Shown: positions 38,305 to 47,235 of the stretch, piece by piece
How positions within the stretch are numbered: position 1 is the stretch's first letter
Layout of the letters: each line of letters starts with the position of its first letter
Assembly (NCBI RefSeq): GCF_007752935.1
Contig: NZ_CP036319.1
Location: forward strand, 6,490,501-6,554,500
DNA length: 64,000 nucleotides
Direction of reading: 5' to 3'
Origin: Crateriforma conspicua
GTDB taxonomy: Bacteria; Planctomycetota; Planctomycetia; Pirellulales; Pirellulaceae
Program-made: the position numbers and the translations under genes
The notes under the pieces: model-generated
Database searches by the model: none
What the model was told of the DNA's origin: nothing
The model's input: the letters and a program-made list of their open reading frames with translations, nothing else

Positions 38305-40002
38305 ATGCGACGAGTCGGCGGCGTCATTCACGCCTACCAAAAATACGATCCCGTCCAGTTCCCACCGCCTTCGGCACCGCCGCCCGACTTGGTGTCGTCG
38401 GCGTTTGAACAGGCGATGATGTATGGGAATTATCGTGAACTGACTGAAGAGGAATTGGCCAACGCTGTTCGCTTGGATCCCAGCCAGATCGCGGGCCTTG
38501 GTCCCAGCCTGGACATGTTGCGGGCGATGCTGGAGGAGCGCAAACGGAAGATATTGGAGACCTACGAGACGTACTCCGTTCAAAAGAAGGCTCGCAAGGC
38601 ATTTCAGAACGCGGCCAAACGCGTCAAAGTCCCAAAGAAAATGGAAAGCTTGTTCCGCCAAGCCATTCATCGGGAACAGCCGTATCTTTTGGAACGACTC
38701 TGGTTTCAAGCCGGTGACGACGGTGGCGACACCGCCCGAGGTTTGCTGAACGTGACCGAACGGATGTCGGACAAACACCAGGTTCAAGAACTGGCCAGCA
38801 AGTACGACTTCACCGGCCAGCAGTCCATGTCCGTCCCCAAATCGCTAGAAATCAAGGAGGAACTGGAAAAGATCGATGAACTGTTGCAGCAATTGGAACA
38901 GGCTGCGGAAACGGCGCAGATCGGCATTATCGACATGGATCTGTTAAGCGAGTTTGCCGAACCCGGCGACATGCAATCCTTGGAGGAAATGCGACAGCAA
39001 GTCGAAAACTTGGTGCGGGAACACGCCCAACGCCAGGGTCTGGAACAGGACAAGCCTGGTGGCGGATTCCGCTTGACACCCCAAGCTTACAAAATCTTTC
39101 AAGGTAAATTGCTGCAGCGTATTTTCAGCGAATTGCAACCATCACGAAGTGGTCGCCACCACGGTGATGTGATTGGGGAAGGTGCGGTGGAACTGCAGCA
39201 GACCAAGCCCTATGAATTCGGTGACAGCGTCGCCAACATCGACCTGCCGCAAACCGTTACCAATGCCTTGTTGCGACATGGCGACCAACGACCGCTTCGA
39301 TTGCACAGCGATGACATCGTCGTTCATAAAACACGCAATCATCCGAAGTGCGCGACCAGTGTCATCATGGACATGTCAGGGTCGATGCGCTACGACGGCC
39401 AGTACATCAACGTCAAACGGATGGCCCTGGCCCTGCAGGGATTGATCACCAGTGAATACCCCGGTGACTTTCTTCGCTTCATTGAGATGTATACGTTCGC
39501 CAAATTAAGGGCTCCCGGCGAAATCATCGAACTGATGCCCAAACCGGTCACCATCCACGACCCTTGGGTGCAACTGAAATGTGACATGTCCGATGATCAG
39601 ATCAGCGAACATCAAATTCACCCCCACTTCACCAACATTCAACACGCGTTACAGCTTTCCAGGAAGAACTTGGCAAACTGTGACACTCCCAATCGTCAAA
39701 TCGTGCTGATCACCGACGGATTGCCCACCGCGCACCTGGAGGACGAATGGTTGTACATGCTGTATCCGCCAGACCCGCGGACCGAAGCGGCCACCATGCG
39801 AGAAGCCATGCTGTGCAACAAAGAAGGGATCACCATCAACATCTTCTTGGTCCCCAGTTGGTCACAGAGCGAAGAAGACATCCGCTTTGCGCGTCGGATG
39901 GCCGAAAGCACCGGCGGACGCGTCTTTTTCACCAGCGGTAACAATTTGGACCGCTTTGTCGTCTGGGACTATGTCAATCACCGTCGGGAAATCATCGGTT
40001 GA
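38305..40002 (+). CDS. VWA (MIDAS) domain protein, AAA partner
   Basis: 565 residues. N-terminal ~300 residues are helical and charged, with a coiled-coil-like stretch (KEELEKIDELLQQLEQAAET). The C-terminal von Willebrand A domain carries an intact MIDAS D356-M-S358-G-S360 (VIMDMSGSMRYDG) and later TDGLPTAH. It is the usual partner of MoxR/chelatase-type ATPases, where the ATPase and a metal-binding VWA act on a third protein. Cytoplasmic: no signal peptide or membrane helix. Confidence 0.88.
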   Translation: MRRVGGVIHAYQKYDPVQFPPPSAPPPDLVSSAFEQAMMYGNYRELTEEELANAVRLDPSQIAGLGPSLDMLRAMLEERKRKILETYETYSVQKKARKAFQNAAKRVKVPKKMESLFRQAIHREQPYLLERLWFQAGDDGGDTARGLLNVTERMSDKHQVQELASKYDFTGQQSMSVPKSLEIKEELEKIDELLQQLEQAAETAQIGIIDMDLLSEFAEPGDMQSLEEMRQQVENLVREHAQRQGLEQDKPGGGFRLTPQAYKIFQGKLLQRIFSELQPSRSGRHHGDVIGEGAVELQQTKPYEFGDSVANIDLPQTVTNALLRHGDQRPLRLHSDDIVVHKTRNHPKCATSVIMDMSGSMRYDGQYINVKRMALALQGLITSEYPGDFLRFIEMYTFAKLRAPGEIIELMPKPVTIHDPWVQLKCDMSDDQISEHQIHPHFTNIQHALQLSRKNLANCDTPNRQIVLITDGLPTAHLEDEWLYMLYPPDPRTEAATMREAMLCNKEGITINIFLVPSWSQSEEDIRFARRMAESTGGRVFFTSGNNLDRFVVWDYVNHRREIIG

Positions 40003-40044
40003 TGCCCCCAAGGCACCGTAAACCGATCGTCACGTCGGGGTGAC

Positions 40045-40536
40045 TTAAAACAGAATCGGCTTGTTCAGTCGTCGACGAATCGGCACGATCTGTCCCGCAT
40101 GCATCATGGGGTGCGTGGCAATCAAGGTAAAAAGGCTCCCGACGGTCGGGCAAAATTCCCGCATCGCTTCGGGGCCCGCGGCGCTGAGTTGATCGTCCGA
40201 CATCGCATCAAGTGCTTTGGCCGAAGCGGCGCGGGCTTGGTCATAAAGCTCCAGGTATTCACCCAGCGAATGAAACTTGGTTTGGTCGTCACAACCCACC
40301 TGTTCTTTGCTGTGGGCTTCGGCAAAGCCGTCGGGTAGTTCAATGCCCTGCCCTGGACAAGCTTGCTGCAGCAGATGGACTTCCGATGAAATCAAATGTC
40401 CCAACTGCCAGGCGATGTGATTACAACCTTCGCCCGGACGATTCATGATTTCGCCATCGTCAAAATCAGATAGGTACGACTTGAAGACTTGGTCGCTCAG
40501 TTGCATCGAATATCGAATCGCGTCTTTTGCATTCAT
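40045..40536 (-). CDS. DinB-like four-helix metal-binding protein
   Basis: DinB/YfiT-superfamily protein, 163 residues. Candidate metal ligands are the His of NHIAWQLGHL and the pair in HPMMHAGQI, spaced as in the family's three-His site. Start at 40536 gives MNAKDAIRYSMQLSDQV; the upstream extension to 40578 is unlikely. Family members include thiol-transferases (bacillithiol/mycothiol-dependent) and proteins of unknown role. Convergent with the VWA gene and 90 bases downstream, on the same strand, of the helicase stop. Confidence 0.86.
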   Translation of the reverse strand: MNAKDAIRYSMQLSDQVFKSYLSDFDDGEIMNRPGEGCNHIAWQLGHLISSEVHLLQQACPGQGIELPDGFAEAHSKEQVGCDDQTKFHSLGEYLELYDQARAASAKALDAMSDDQLSAAGPEAMREFCPTVGSLFTLIATHPMMHAGQIVPIRRRLNKPILF

Positions 40537-40626
40537 CGTCAATCTCGGAAAAGTAGTTTCAACGGGAACAGGGGACAAGACTTGAAAAAAGGTGATAGCA
40601 GAGGGCTTCCCATCGCACCGAACGGG

Positions 40627-43113
40627 TCACTTGCGTCGCCCCGGAGCCAACAGGTCATCGTTTCGCTGATGGTTGGGGCTGAGGATCTCGTCAGTGCTTT
40701 GCGGATCAATCTGCTTGCAAGTTTCGGTCAAACGTTCGGCCAATTCGTCCAACGGGTCTTCCCAAGTTTCGATCGTCGATTCCAACGGCGGGACGTTTGC
40801 CATTTCATCAAGCAACAAGATCATTCGCAGGCAATGTCGAAACAGAATGCCTTCTTCTTTCTGTAACTTGCGCGAGGTCACGTATTTGTTGAAATCGCCG
40901 CCGAATTCCAACAGTTCGCCGACGATCCAAACAGGCCGGACACGAACGTCATCCACACGTGGAAACTCGTGTCGAAACATCCGTAGCAGCTTTTCGCCGA
41001 TCGTCAGTGGCCACACGCGAGGTTCATCAAACATGACGCGACCAAACCCACGGTTGGCGACCGGTTCGTCATCGTCTTCGTCGGCGCGGGCACCCAATTC
41101 TTCCGGCGTCGCTAAGCCCAACTGCAATAACTGGGAATCCAATCGCGTGGTCGCCAAGGGGCCCGGCGGCATTTCATCGGCTTGCGGCACTCGAGCCAAT
41201 CTTGCCACGGTACCGGGCACTTCCAAAACGCTTTCCAGCGTCGCGATGCGTTCGTTGGGGTCAGCAATCGCCAGCTGATCGGCCAGATAGACGCCGTACA
41301 ACGGATTGATGCTTCGCAGATACACCAAGCGTTGCAGACGTTCGGTCGGCGTCGCGGTATCGGGCCGATAATCTTCAACTTCGTAACCACGGCTTTGGTC
41401 GACGTTTTCGGATTCATCATCGGCCTGTTCCGACGACACGTCATGCCCCTGGGCCTTCATTTCATCCAACAGATGGCCAAACAAGCCGGCCGTGGGTTGT
41501 TCCTGTTCGGAATCCGACGCTTTGGATTTGGGAGTGGCCGATTTAGGCCGTGGTTTGGGATCCAATTCGATGTAGCCGGCCGACCACAGCGTGATCAACA
41601 TGCGGTTCAGATCTTTCTGGGCGTTTTCAACACCTTTGGGCGACAGCAAACGACTGGCCACCAGATCACGTATGGGCTGGACGTCCGGATCTCGCTGCAG
41701 CAAGTACGCCAATAATCGCCACGGCAAACGCCCACGGCTGGCCAGATTAGCGGCGGACGCCTCTTGAAGCTGCAAAAACTGCGATTCGGTCCAGTACGAT
41801 TCGCCGGACCGACGTTTAGGCATCTTTTTCTTCAGTTGCTTTTTCGCTTTCAGCAAGCCCGGATCTTTGGTGTCTTCGGGAATCGCATCGTACTTTTCCC
41901 GCCAGCGATTGATCTTCACATCGTCTTCGTGCGCCAGCGAATACACGTAACCGCGATCGTCGAATTGTGGGCGTCCGGCGCGTCCAAAGATTTGCTGCGC
42001 GGATGCGATATCGACCAGTTTCTTTTTGTCCCGGGGTCCCTTAAGCAGACTGGGCAAAACCACGCTGCGGGCCGGCAGATTGATGCCCGCGGCCAGGGTT
42101 TCGGTGCACACACAAAACGAAAGCAACTTGCGTTGGAACAAATCTTCGACGATACGCCGATAGCGTGGCAAGATTCCGGCATGGTGCACGCCAACGCCTC
42201 GCTGCAGAATCGCTTTTAATTTGGGTCCGGCGCCCTGGGCCATGTCGATGTCATCCAGATAATCAGCCAAAGCTGATTGACGTTCTTTGTCGATCAGCTT
42301 TTTGCCTTTCAACATTTCGGCGGTCGTCCAACATTGGGACCGACTGAAACAGAACAGCAACGCAGGCGTTCGCCGAACCTCATCGTCTCCCGCGGAAATC
42401 TTTTCGGCAAAACCTTGTAAGATCTCGTCTTCGACCCACTCATACTGCAGCGGGACCTTTCGTTCGGTCCCCTGCACCAGCTTCACTCTTCGCCGGTGCG
42501 ATCGCCAAAGCCAAGACGTGAACTCCATCGAATTGCCAACCGTTGCCGACAACAACAGCAAGCGAACATGGGGTGGCAGCAATCCCAATGTCAATTCCCA
42601 AACGATGCCACGTTCGGGATCGTTGAACGAATGAAATTCGTCCATGACGACGGATGAAACCTCCGCAAAATCGAAGGCCTCTGGATTCAGTAGGCGGTTT
42701 AAAAGGATTTCGGCGACGACGACCAAGACCGGCGCCTGTGGGTTGACCGTGCGGTTTCCCGTGACCAGCCCGACTTGATCCGCGTCGAATCCCCAACGAA
42801 CGGCCGACAAACGCAATTCGTCCAGTTTTTGATCGGTCAACGCGATCAACGGTGTCGTGTAGTACATCCGTTTGCCGGTCCGCAACGCTTCATAGACGGC
42901 GGCTTCGGCGATCAACGTTTTGCCGGTGCCCGTGGGCGCGCAAACCAACACCCCTTCGCCGACGTCCGATGCATCTTCGGCCGGCTCGGCAAAATACGCC
43001 AGCAATGCCTCTTCCTGGACCGGATAGGGGTCGTATTTCAGCAGATCAAAATACTCCGTCGCGACATCGTCGCGGGTCGGAGGCGTCTTGGTGGATCCTT
43101 CTTCAGTGCTCAT
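40627..43113 (-). CDS. Ski2-like DExH RNA helicase
   Basis: Superfamily 2 helicase of 828 residues. Motif I CAPTGTGKT (K65), motif II D158-E-F-H161, motif III LLLLSAT, and motif VI region QIFGRAGRPQFDDRG are intact. DExH plus this QxxGRAGR form is that of the Ski2/Mtr4/Brr2 group, which unwinds RNA. C-terminal ~300 residues hold a winged-helix-like segment, a low-complexity acidic stretch (~540-590) and a helical region. The start is at 43113 (MSTEEGSTKTPPTRDD); a frame extending to 43806 is shadow of the divergent glycerate kinase gene. Confidence 0.92.
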   Translation of the reverse strand: MSTEEGSTKTPPTRDDVATEYFDLLKYDPYPVQEEALLAYFAEPAEDASDVGEGVLVCAPTGTGKTLIAEAAVYEALRTGKRMYYTTPLIALTDQKLDELRLSAVRWGFDADQVGLVTGNRTVNPQAPVLVVVAEILLNRLLNPEAFDFAEVSSVVMDEFHSFNDPERGIVWELTLGLLPPHVRLLLLSATVGNSMEFTSWLWRSHRRRVKLVQGTERKVPLQYEWVEDEILQGFAEKISAGDDEVRRTPALLFCFSRSQCWTTAEMLKGKKLIDKERQSALADYLDDIDMAQGAGPKLKAILQRGVGVHHAGILPRYRRIVEDLFQRKLLSFCVCTETLAAGINLPARSVVLPSLLKGPRDKKKLVDIASAQQIFGRAGRPQFDDRGYVYSLAHEDDVKINRWREKYDAIPEDTKDPGLLKAKKQLKKKMPKRRSGESYWTESQFLQLQEASAANLASRGRLPWRLLAYLLQRDPDVQPIRDLVASRLLSPKGVENAQKDLNRMLITLWSAGYIELDPKPRPKSATPKSKASDSEQEQPTAGLFGHLLDEMKAQGHDVSSEQADDESENVDQSRGYEVEDYRPDTATPTERLQRLVYLRSINPLYGVYLADQLAIADPNERIATLESVLEVPGTVARLARVPQADEMPPGPLATTRLDSQLLQLGLATPEELGARADEDDDEPVANRGFGRVMFDEPRVWPLTIGEKLLRMFRHEFPRVDDVRVRPVWIVGELLEFGGDFNKYVTSRKLQKEEGILFRHCLRMILLLDEMANVPPLESTIETWEDPLDELAERLTETCKQIDPQSTDEILSPNHQRNDDLLAPGRRK

Positions 43114-43254
43114 GCTGGACGGTTGTAGCAGATTACTGCCGCTGGTTCTCCGGCCGCCCAGGTCGAGGATTGCGATCGAACAATCGATGGCCGAGAGCGA
43201 ACGGCAAATCTTCATCCAATCAGCCGCTTCGCACGTCACCGGATTTCGATTGAC

Positions 43255-44631
43255 ATGAACGATGCCGCCCACCCCACGACACCTCGTCAAGACGCGACAA
43301 GTATCTGGCATGCCGGCCTGGACGCCGTGCGAGCCCGACCGCTGGTCACGCGCAGTATTCGTTTCGACGGCGATGCGTTGTGCATCGAAGACGTCCGGAT
43401 CGAACGAACACAGTTTGACCGGTTGATTGTGGTCGGTGCCGGGAAGGCGGCAACCGCGATGGCGACAGGTTTGTTGGATGCCGTCCAAGACGTCGTCCCG
43501 GTCAGCGGCTGGATCAATGTTCCCGACGGCACGCAAAGCGATCTGCCGGGAATCACGGTCCACGTCGGTCGACCGGCCGGCGTGAACGAACCGACCGAAG
43601 ACGCCGTAATCGGGGCCAATCGCATTTTGGAGATCGTTGCACAGGCCGGTCCACGCGACCTGTGCATCGCGTTGATTTCCGGCGGCGGCAGTGCCCTGTT
43701 GCCCGCACCATCGGCCGGCATCACTCTGGACGACAAGGTTGCCGTGACCCGATGGCTCAGCGGTGCAGGCGCCGACATCAAAGAACTGAACACCGTTCGC
43801 AAACACCTCAGCCGGATCAAAGGCGGCGGGCTGTTGTCGGCCTGCCGGGCGGGGCGACTGGTGACATTGGTTTTGTCGGACGTCTTGGGAGATCCGCTGG
43901 ATCTGATTGCATCAGGGCCGACCGTGATGGACCCGTCCAGCGGCGCTGACGCAATCGAAGTGCTGCGAAAATACGATCCGCAACAAACGCTGCCACCATC
44001 GGTCTATCGTTGTTTGCAACATCCCCGCAAGTCGGACACCACGGGCAACATGCCGCACGACATCGTTGTCTTGGGGAATAATCCTTTGGCCATCGACGAA
44101 GCCGGCATTCGCGCAGAATCACTTGGCTACAACCACGTCATGCAATCGGCTCGCGAATCCGAAGGTCTCGCCGAAGACGTTGGGCGACACTTGGCCCGCA
44201 TGACCACCGACATGCTGCGACGTGGTGATTCCGCCCACCCGGTGAACTGTCTGATCAGTGGTGGTGAACCGACCGTTCGACTTGCCCCACCCGAACGACG
44301 CGGTAAAGGCGGTAGGAATCAACAACTGGTCCTGGCCGCGTACGAGGAATTGTTAAAGCACGACCTTACCCCGCAACAGTGGGAACAAGTTTGCATCTTG
44401 TCCGGCGGCACGGATGGTGAAGATGGACCCACCGATGCGGCGGGTGCATTGATCGATGCTCAGGTGCATCGACGCGCTCGCGAAGCGGGATTGAATGTCC
44501 AAGACCACCTTCAACGGAACGACGCGTATACCTTTTTCCTACACTGCGGCGGACTTTTGATCACTGGACCGACCGGAACGAACGTTTGTGACGTCCGCGT
44601 CGCGGTTATCAAAAATTCATCTTGTTTTTGA
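43255..44631 (+). CDS. Glycerate 2-kinase (GckA/TtuD, MOFRL family)
   Basis: Phosphorylates glycerate to 2-phosphoglycerate. 458 residues in two domains: an N-terminal DUF4147 domain (VVGAGKAATAMATGLLD; LISGGGSALLPAP; TVRKHLSRIKGGGL) and a C-terminal MOFRL domain (CLISGGEPTVRL; GRNQQLVLAA; LSGGTDGEDGPTDAAGA). Together with the hydroxypyruvate-isomerase-like genes and the glycine cleavage operon it fits a glyoxylate-glycerate route into glycolysis. Divergent from the helicase gene with 141 bases between. Confidence 0.94.
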   Translation: MNDAAHPTTPRQDATSIWHAGLDAVRARPLVTRSIRFDGDALCIEDVRIERTQFDRLIVVGAGKAATAMATGLLDAVQDVVPVSGWINVPDGTQSDLPGITVHVGRPAGVNEPTEDAVIGANRILEIVAQAGPRDLCIALISGGGSALLPAPSAGITLDDKVAVTRWLSGAGADIKELNTVRKHLSRIKGGGLLSACRAGRLVTLVLSDVLGDPLDLIASGPTVMDPSSGADAIEVLRKYDPQQTLPPSVYRCLQHPRKSDTTGNMPHDIVVLGNNPLAIDEAGIRAESLGYNHVMQSARESEGLAEDVGRHLARMTTDMLRRGDSAHPVNCLISGGEPTVRLAPPERRGKGGRNQQLVLAAYEELLKHDLTPQQWEQVCILSGGTDGEDGPTDAAGALIDAQVHRRAREAGLNVQDHLQRNDAYTFFLHCGGLLITGPTGTNVCDVRVAVIKNSSCF

Positions 44632-44741
44632 TAGTGCGTCTTGCCGTTTGATCGCTACAACAAAGGCGTGCAACCGGCGTGACCGCACGCGGGTGTTCTG
44701 TGTATACCGGGGGGTCGACTTTCCCGTCTTTGGAGCAACCA

Positions 44742-44912
44742 ATGACGACCACACTCGTGACCGATTTAGGGCATTGTCAACGTTGCGGCACAACGGCTTA
44801 TCGTGAACGAAGGCGGTGGTACGAAAAGCTGATGTTGGTGAAGGCGGTTTATGGCTGTCACCAATGCGAAAGGCGTTTGAAGAAGTATTGGTTCTGGCCG
44901 TTCAACTGGTAG
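44742..44912 (+). CDS. Small zinc-ribbon-like protein
   Basis: 56 residues with two CxxC knuckles: C12-Q-R-C15 and C39-H-Q-C42, 23 residues apart, typical of a single zinc ribbon. The tail is aromatic (KKYWFWPFNW). GGAG lies 6 bases upstream of the ATG, which favours this start over the longer reading from 44679. Function unknown; the basic surface suggests nucleic-acid or protein binding. Confidence 0.7.
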   Translation: MTTTLVTDLGHCQRCGTTAYRERRRWYEKLMLVKAVYGCHQCERRLKKYWFWPFNW

Positions 44913-45161
44913 GCCTGCGTCTGGGGCCCGACCGTTTCTCCCCGCTCGCCTTACTCCGGCCACTAGCGAGCCCTTGCCCCCCCACCCTTTGGTAGACTGT
45001 CGTCGTTTTCAATGTTGTCGCCAACGGCGCCAACGACCAACGCTTGACAAAATCCCTCGGCCGAAAGATCGGGTGAGTCAAACGATTGCATTAACAGTCT
45101 GTCCCGACACGTGGGTCTTCCCAATGTTGTCGGCTTTCCAAAGAAACGTGGGGGAAATGGA

Positions 45162-47051
45162 ATGTGTAGACGCTACACCCGTATCGTTACCCGAACGATG
45201 ATCGCCATCGCTGCGGCTTCGTTCATCTTGGGAACCATCCACACGGCGCGGGCCGACGACCGCCCGAATATTTTGTGGATCACAAGCGAGGATAATGGGC
45301 CCGAACTGGGTTGCTACAACGACGCTTACGCCGACACGCCGCGTATCGACGCGTTGGCATCGCGATCGCTTCGATACAAGCGATGCTGGTCCAACGCCCC
45401 GGTTTGCGCGCCGGCGCGAACGACGATCGTGTCTGGCATGTATGCCACCAGCCTGGGCGCGCATCACATGCGAAGCGCCGTCGGGTTGCCCGATGCCATG
45501 CGTCTGTATCCGCTGGTCTTTCGCGACGCCGGTTATTACACCAGCAACAACAACAAGACCGACTATAACTTTGCGAATCCCGAACCCGGCTGGCACGACA
45601 GCAGTCGCCAAGCGCACTGGCGTGGTCGCGCCGAAAACCAGCCTTTCTTTGCCGTTTTCAACTTCACGGTCAGCCACGAAAGCAAGATCCGTAACAAGCC
45701 TCACACCTTGGTGCATGACCCGGCCAAAGCCAAATTGCCCGCCTACCATCCCGACACACCGGAGGTCCGGCGTGATTGGGCGCAGTATTACGACCGGTTG
45801 ACCGAAATGGATGCGATGGTCGGCAAGGTTTTGGATGACTTGAAGGCCGACGGCTTGGACGATTCCACCATCGTCTTTTACTACGGGGATCATGGCAGCG
45901 GCATGCCACGTAGCAAACGTTGGCCGTTTGATTCGGGGCTGCACGTCCCCCTGTTGGTTCATGTCCCTGAAAAGTTTCGTCCCGTTGCACCGGAGAACTA
46001 TCTTCCCGGCGGTATGTCGGACCGATTGGTTGCCTTTGTTGATTTGGCCCCCACCGCGTTGTCGATGGCGGGCATCCAACCGCCGGAAAACATGCAAGGC
46101 GTTCCTTTTGCGGGTCAGTTCGCCGGCGAAGCCAAGCCGTTCATCTTCGGTTATCGCGGCCGGATGGACGAACGAATCGACGAGGTCCGAAGCTGTACCG
46201 ATGGTCGCTTTGTGTACATGAAACACTTTTATCCGGACCGTCCCTACTTGAAGCACGTCGAATTCATGTTTCAAACACCGACCACGCAAGTGTGGAAACG
46301 GATGTTTGACGAAGGCAAGCTGAACGATGCCCAAAGCAAGTTCTGGCAACCCAAGCCGTCGGAGGAATTGTTCGATCTGGAAAGCGACCCTGATGAAACC
46401 GTCAACGTGGCTGGTCGCCCCGAGCATGCTGATCGGCTTCGTCGGATGCGTCAGGCGATGCAAGACTGGAGCATCGAAACCCGTGACTTGGGTTTGCTGA
46501 CCGAAGCGGAAATCCATCGACGCAGCGGCGACCAGGCGCCGCGGACGTTCGGATTGAGCCCCGACTATGAAATCGAACAGTTGGTTCAGGTCGCCTATGC
46601 CTGCACCGATCGAGAAAACCCGCCGTCATTGGGCAAGTTGAATCAGTGGGTTCGCAGCAGTGAATCGGGCGTCCGCTACTGGGCGGTGCGCAGTTTCCTG
46701 TGCCGACCGGACGATGCGTGGAAGAACGACGCATCGATCGCCAAGATGCTGGAAGCCGCCATGTTGGATGATTCCCCCAGCGTCCGTGTGGCCGCGGCGG
46801 AAGTCGCCATGCAAATGGACGGTCCTTTACGGCAGCGTGCTCCGGCCGTGCTGGCGAATCTGGCCGACGTGGATAACTATGGCCAATTGGTGCCGGTCGC
46901 GGCGTTGAACGTTCTGGACAAGTACTGGTCCGAGCTTCCCGATGATTTACGAGAACGCGTCGAAGCGTTGCCGGAAAAAACGAAAGATGCCCCGCAGCGT
47001 GTTTCCGGCTATGTCGGTCGCCTGCTGAAGCACGTTCAGTCGCTGCCTTAG
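45162..47051 (+). CDS. Secreted sulfatase with C-terminal HEAT-like extension
   Basis: Heparan N-sulfatase (sulfamidase)-like arylsulfatase of 629 residues. Signal peptide near residues 10-31 (MIAIAAASFILGTIHTARA). Metal residues are in WITSEDNGPELGCY. The formylglycine motif is C82-A-P-A-R86, and the second metal site is FYYGDHGSGMPRSKRW. The sulfatase domain ends near 480. The remaining ~150 residues contain HEAT-like helical pairs (GVRYWAVRSFL; SPSVRVAAAEVAMQM). ATG 45162 is preceded by GGGGGAA. The tail probably mediates binding to a partner or the substrate. Confidence 0.92.
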   Translation: MCRRYTRIVTRTMIAIAAASFILGTIHTARADDRPNILWITSEDNGPELGCYNDAYADTPRIDALASRSLRYKRCWSNAPVCAPARTTIVSGMYATSLGAHHMRSAVGLPDAMRLYPLVFRDAGYYTSNNNKTDYNFANPEPGWHDSSRQAHWRGRAENQPFFAVFNFTVSHESKIRNKPHTLVHDPAKAKLPAYHPDTPEVRRDWAQYYDRLTEMDAMVGKVLDDLKADGLDDSTIVFYYGDHGSGMPRSKRWPFDSGLHVPLLVHVPEKFRPVAPENYLPGGMSDRLVAFVDLAPTALSMAGIQPPENMQGVPFAGQFAGEAKPFIFGYRGRMDERIDEVRSCTDGRFVYMKHFYPDRPYLKHVEFMFQTPTTQVWKRMFDEGKLNDAQSKFWQPKPSEELFDLESDPDETVNVAGRPEHADRLRRMRQAMQDWSIETRDLGLLTEAEIHRRSGDQAPRTFGLSPDYEIEQLVQVAYACTDRENPPSLGKLNQWVRSSESGVRYWAVRSFLCRPDDAWKNDASIAKMLEAAMLDDSPSVRVAAAEVAMQMDGPLRQRAPAVLANLADVDNYGQLVPVAALNVLDKYWSELPDDLRERVEALPEKTKDAPQRVSGYVGRLLKHVQSLP

Positions 47052-47235
47052 TTGGCACCCGCTTGGCACCGGCGCCGCCGCCCCGCGATGCATGGGGGCC
47101 GGACCGATGGCCAATTCGGATTCTGTCTTTTAGGCTTTAGGCACTTCCATCGCCCCGCCCCGGGGCGATGTCGCGGCCGATCATGTGGCCACGAATGTGT
47201 TGAATTGAATCGATCCAAGGCAAAGACAGGTCACG

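Noticed and set aside
45078-46517. Open frame antisense to the second sulfatase
   Set aside because: Covers the sulfatase catalytic region on the opposite strand; no motif of its own.
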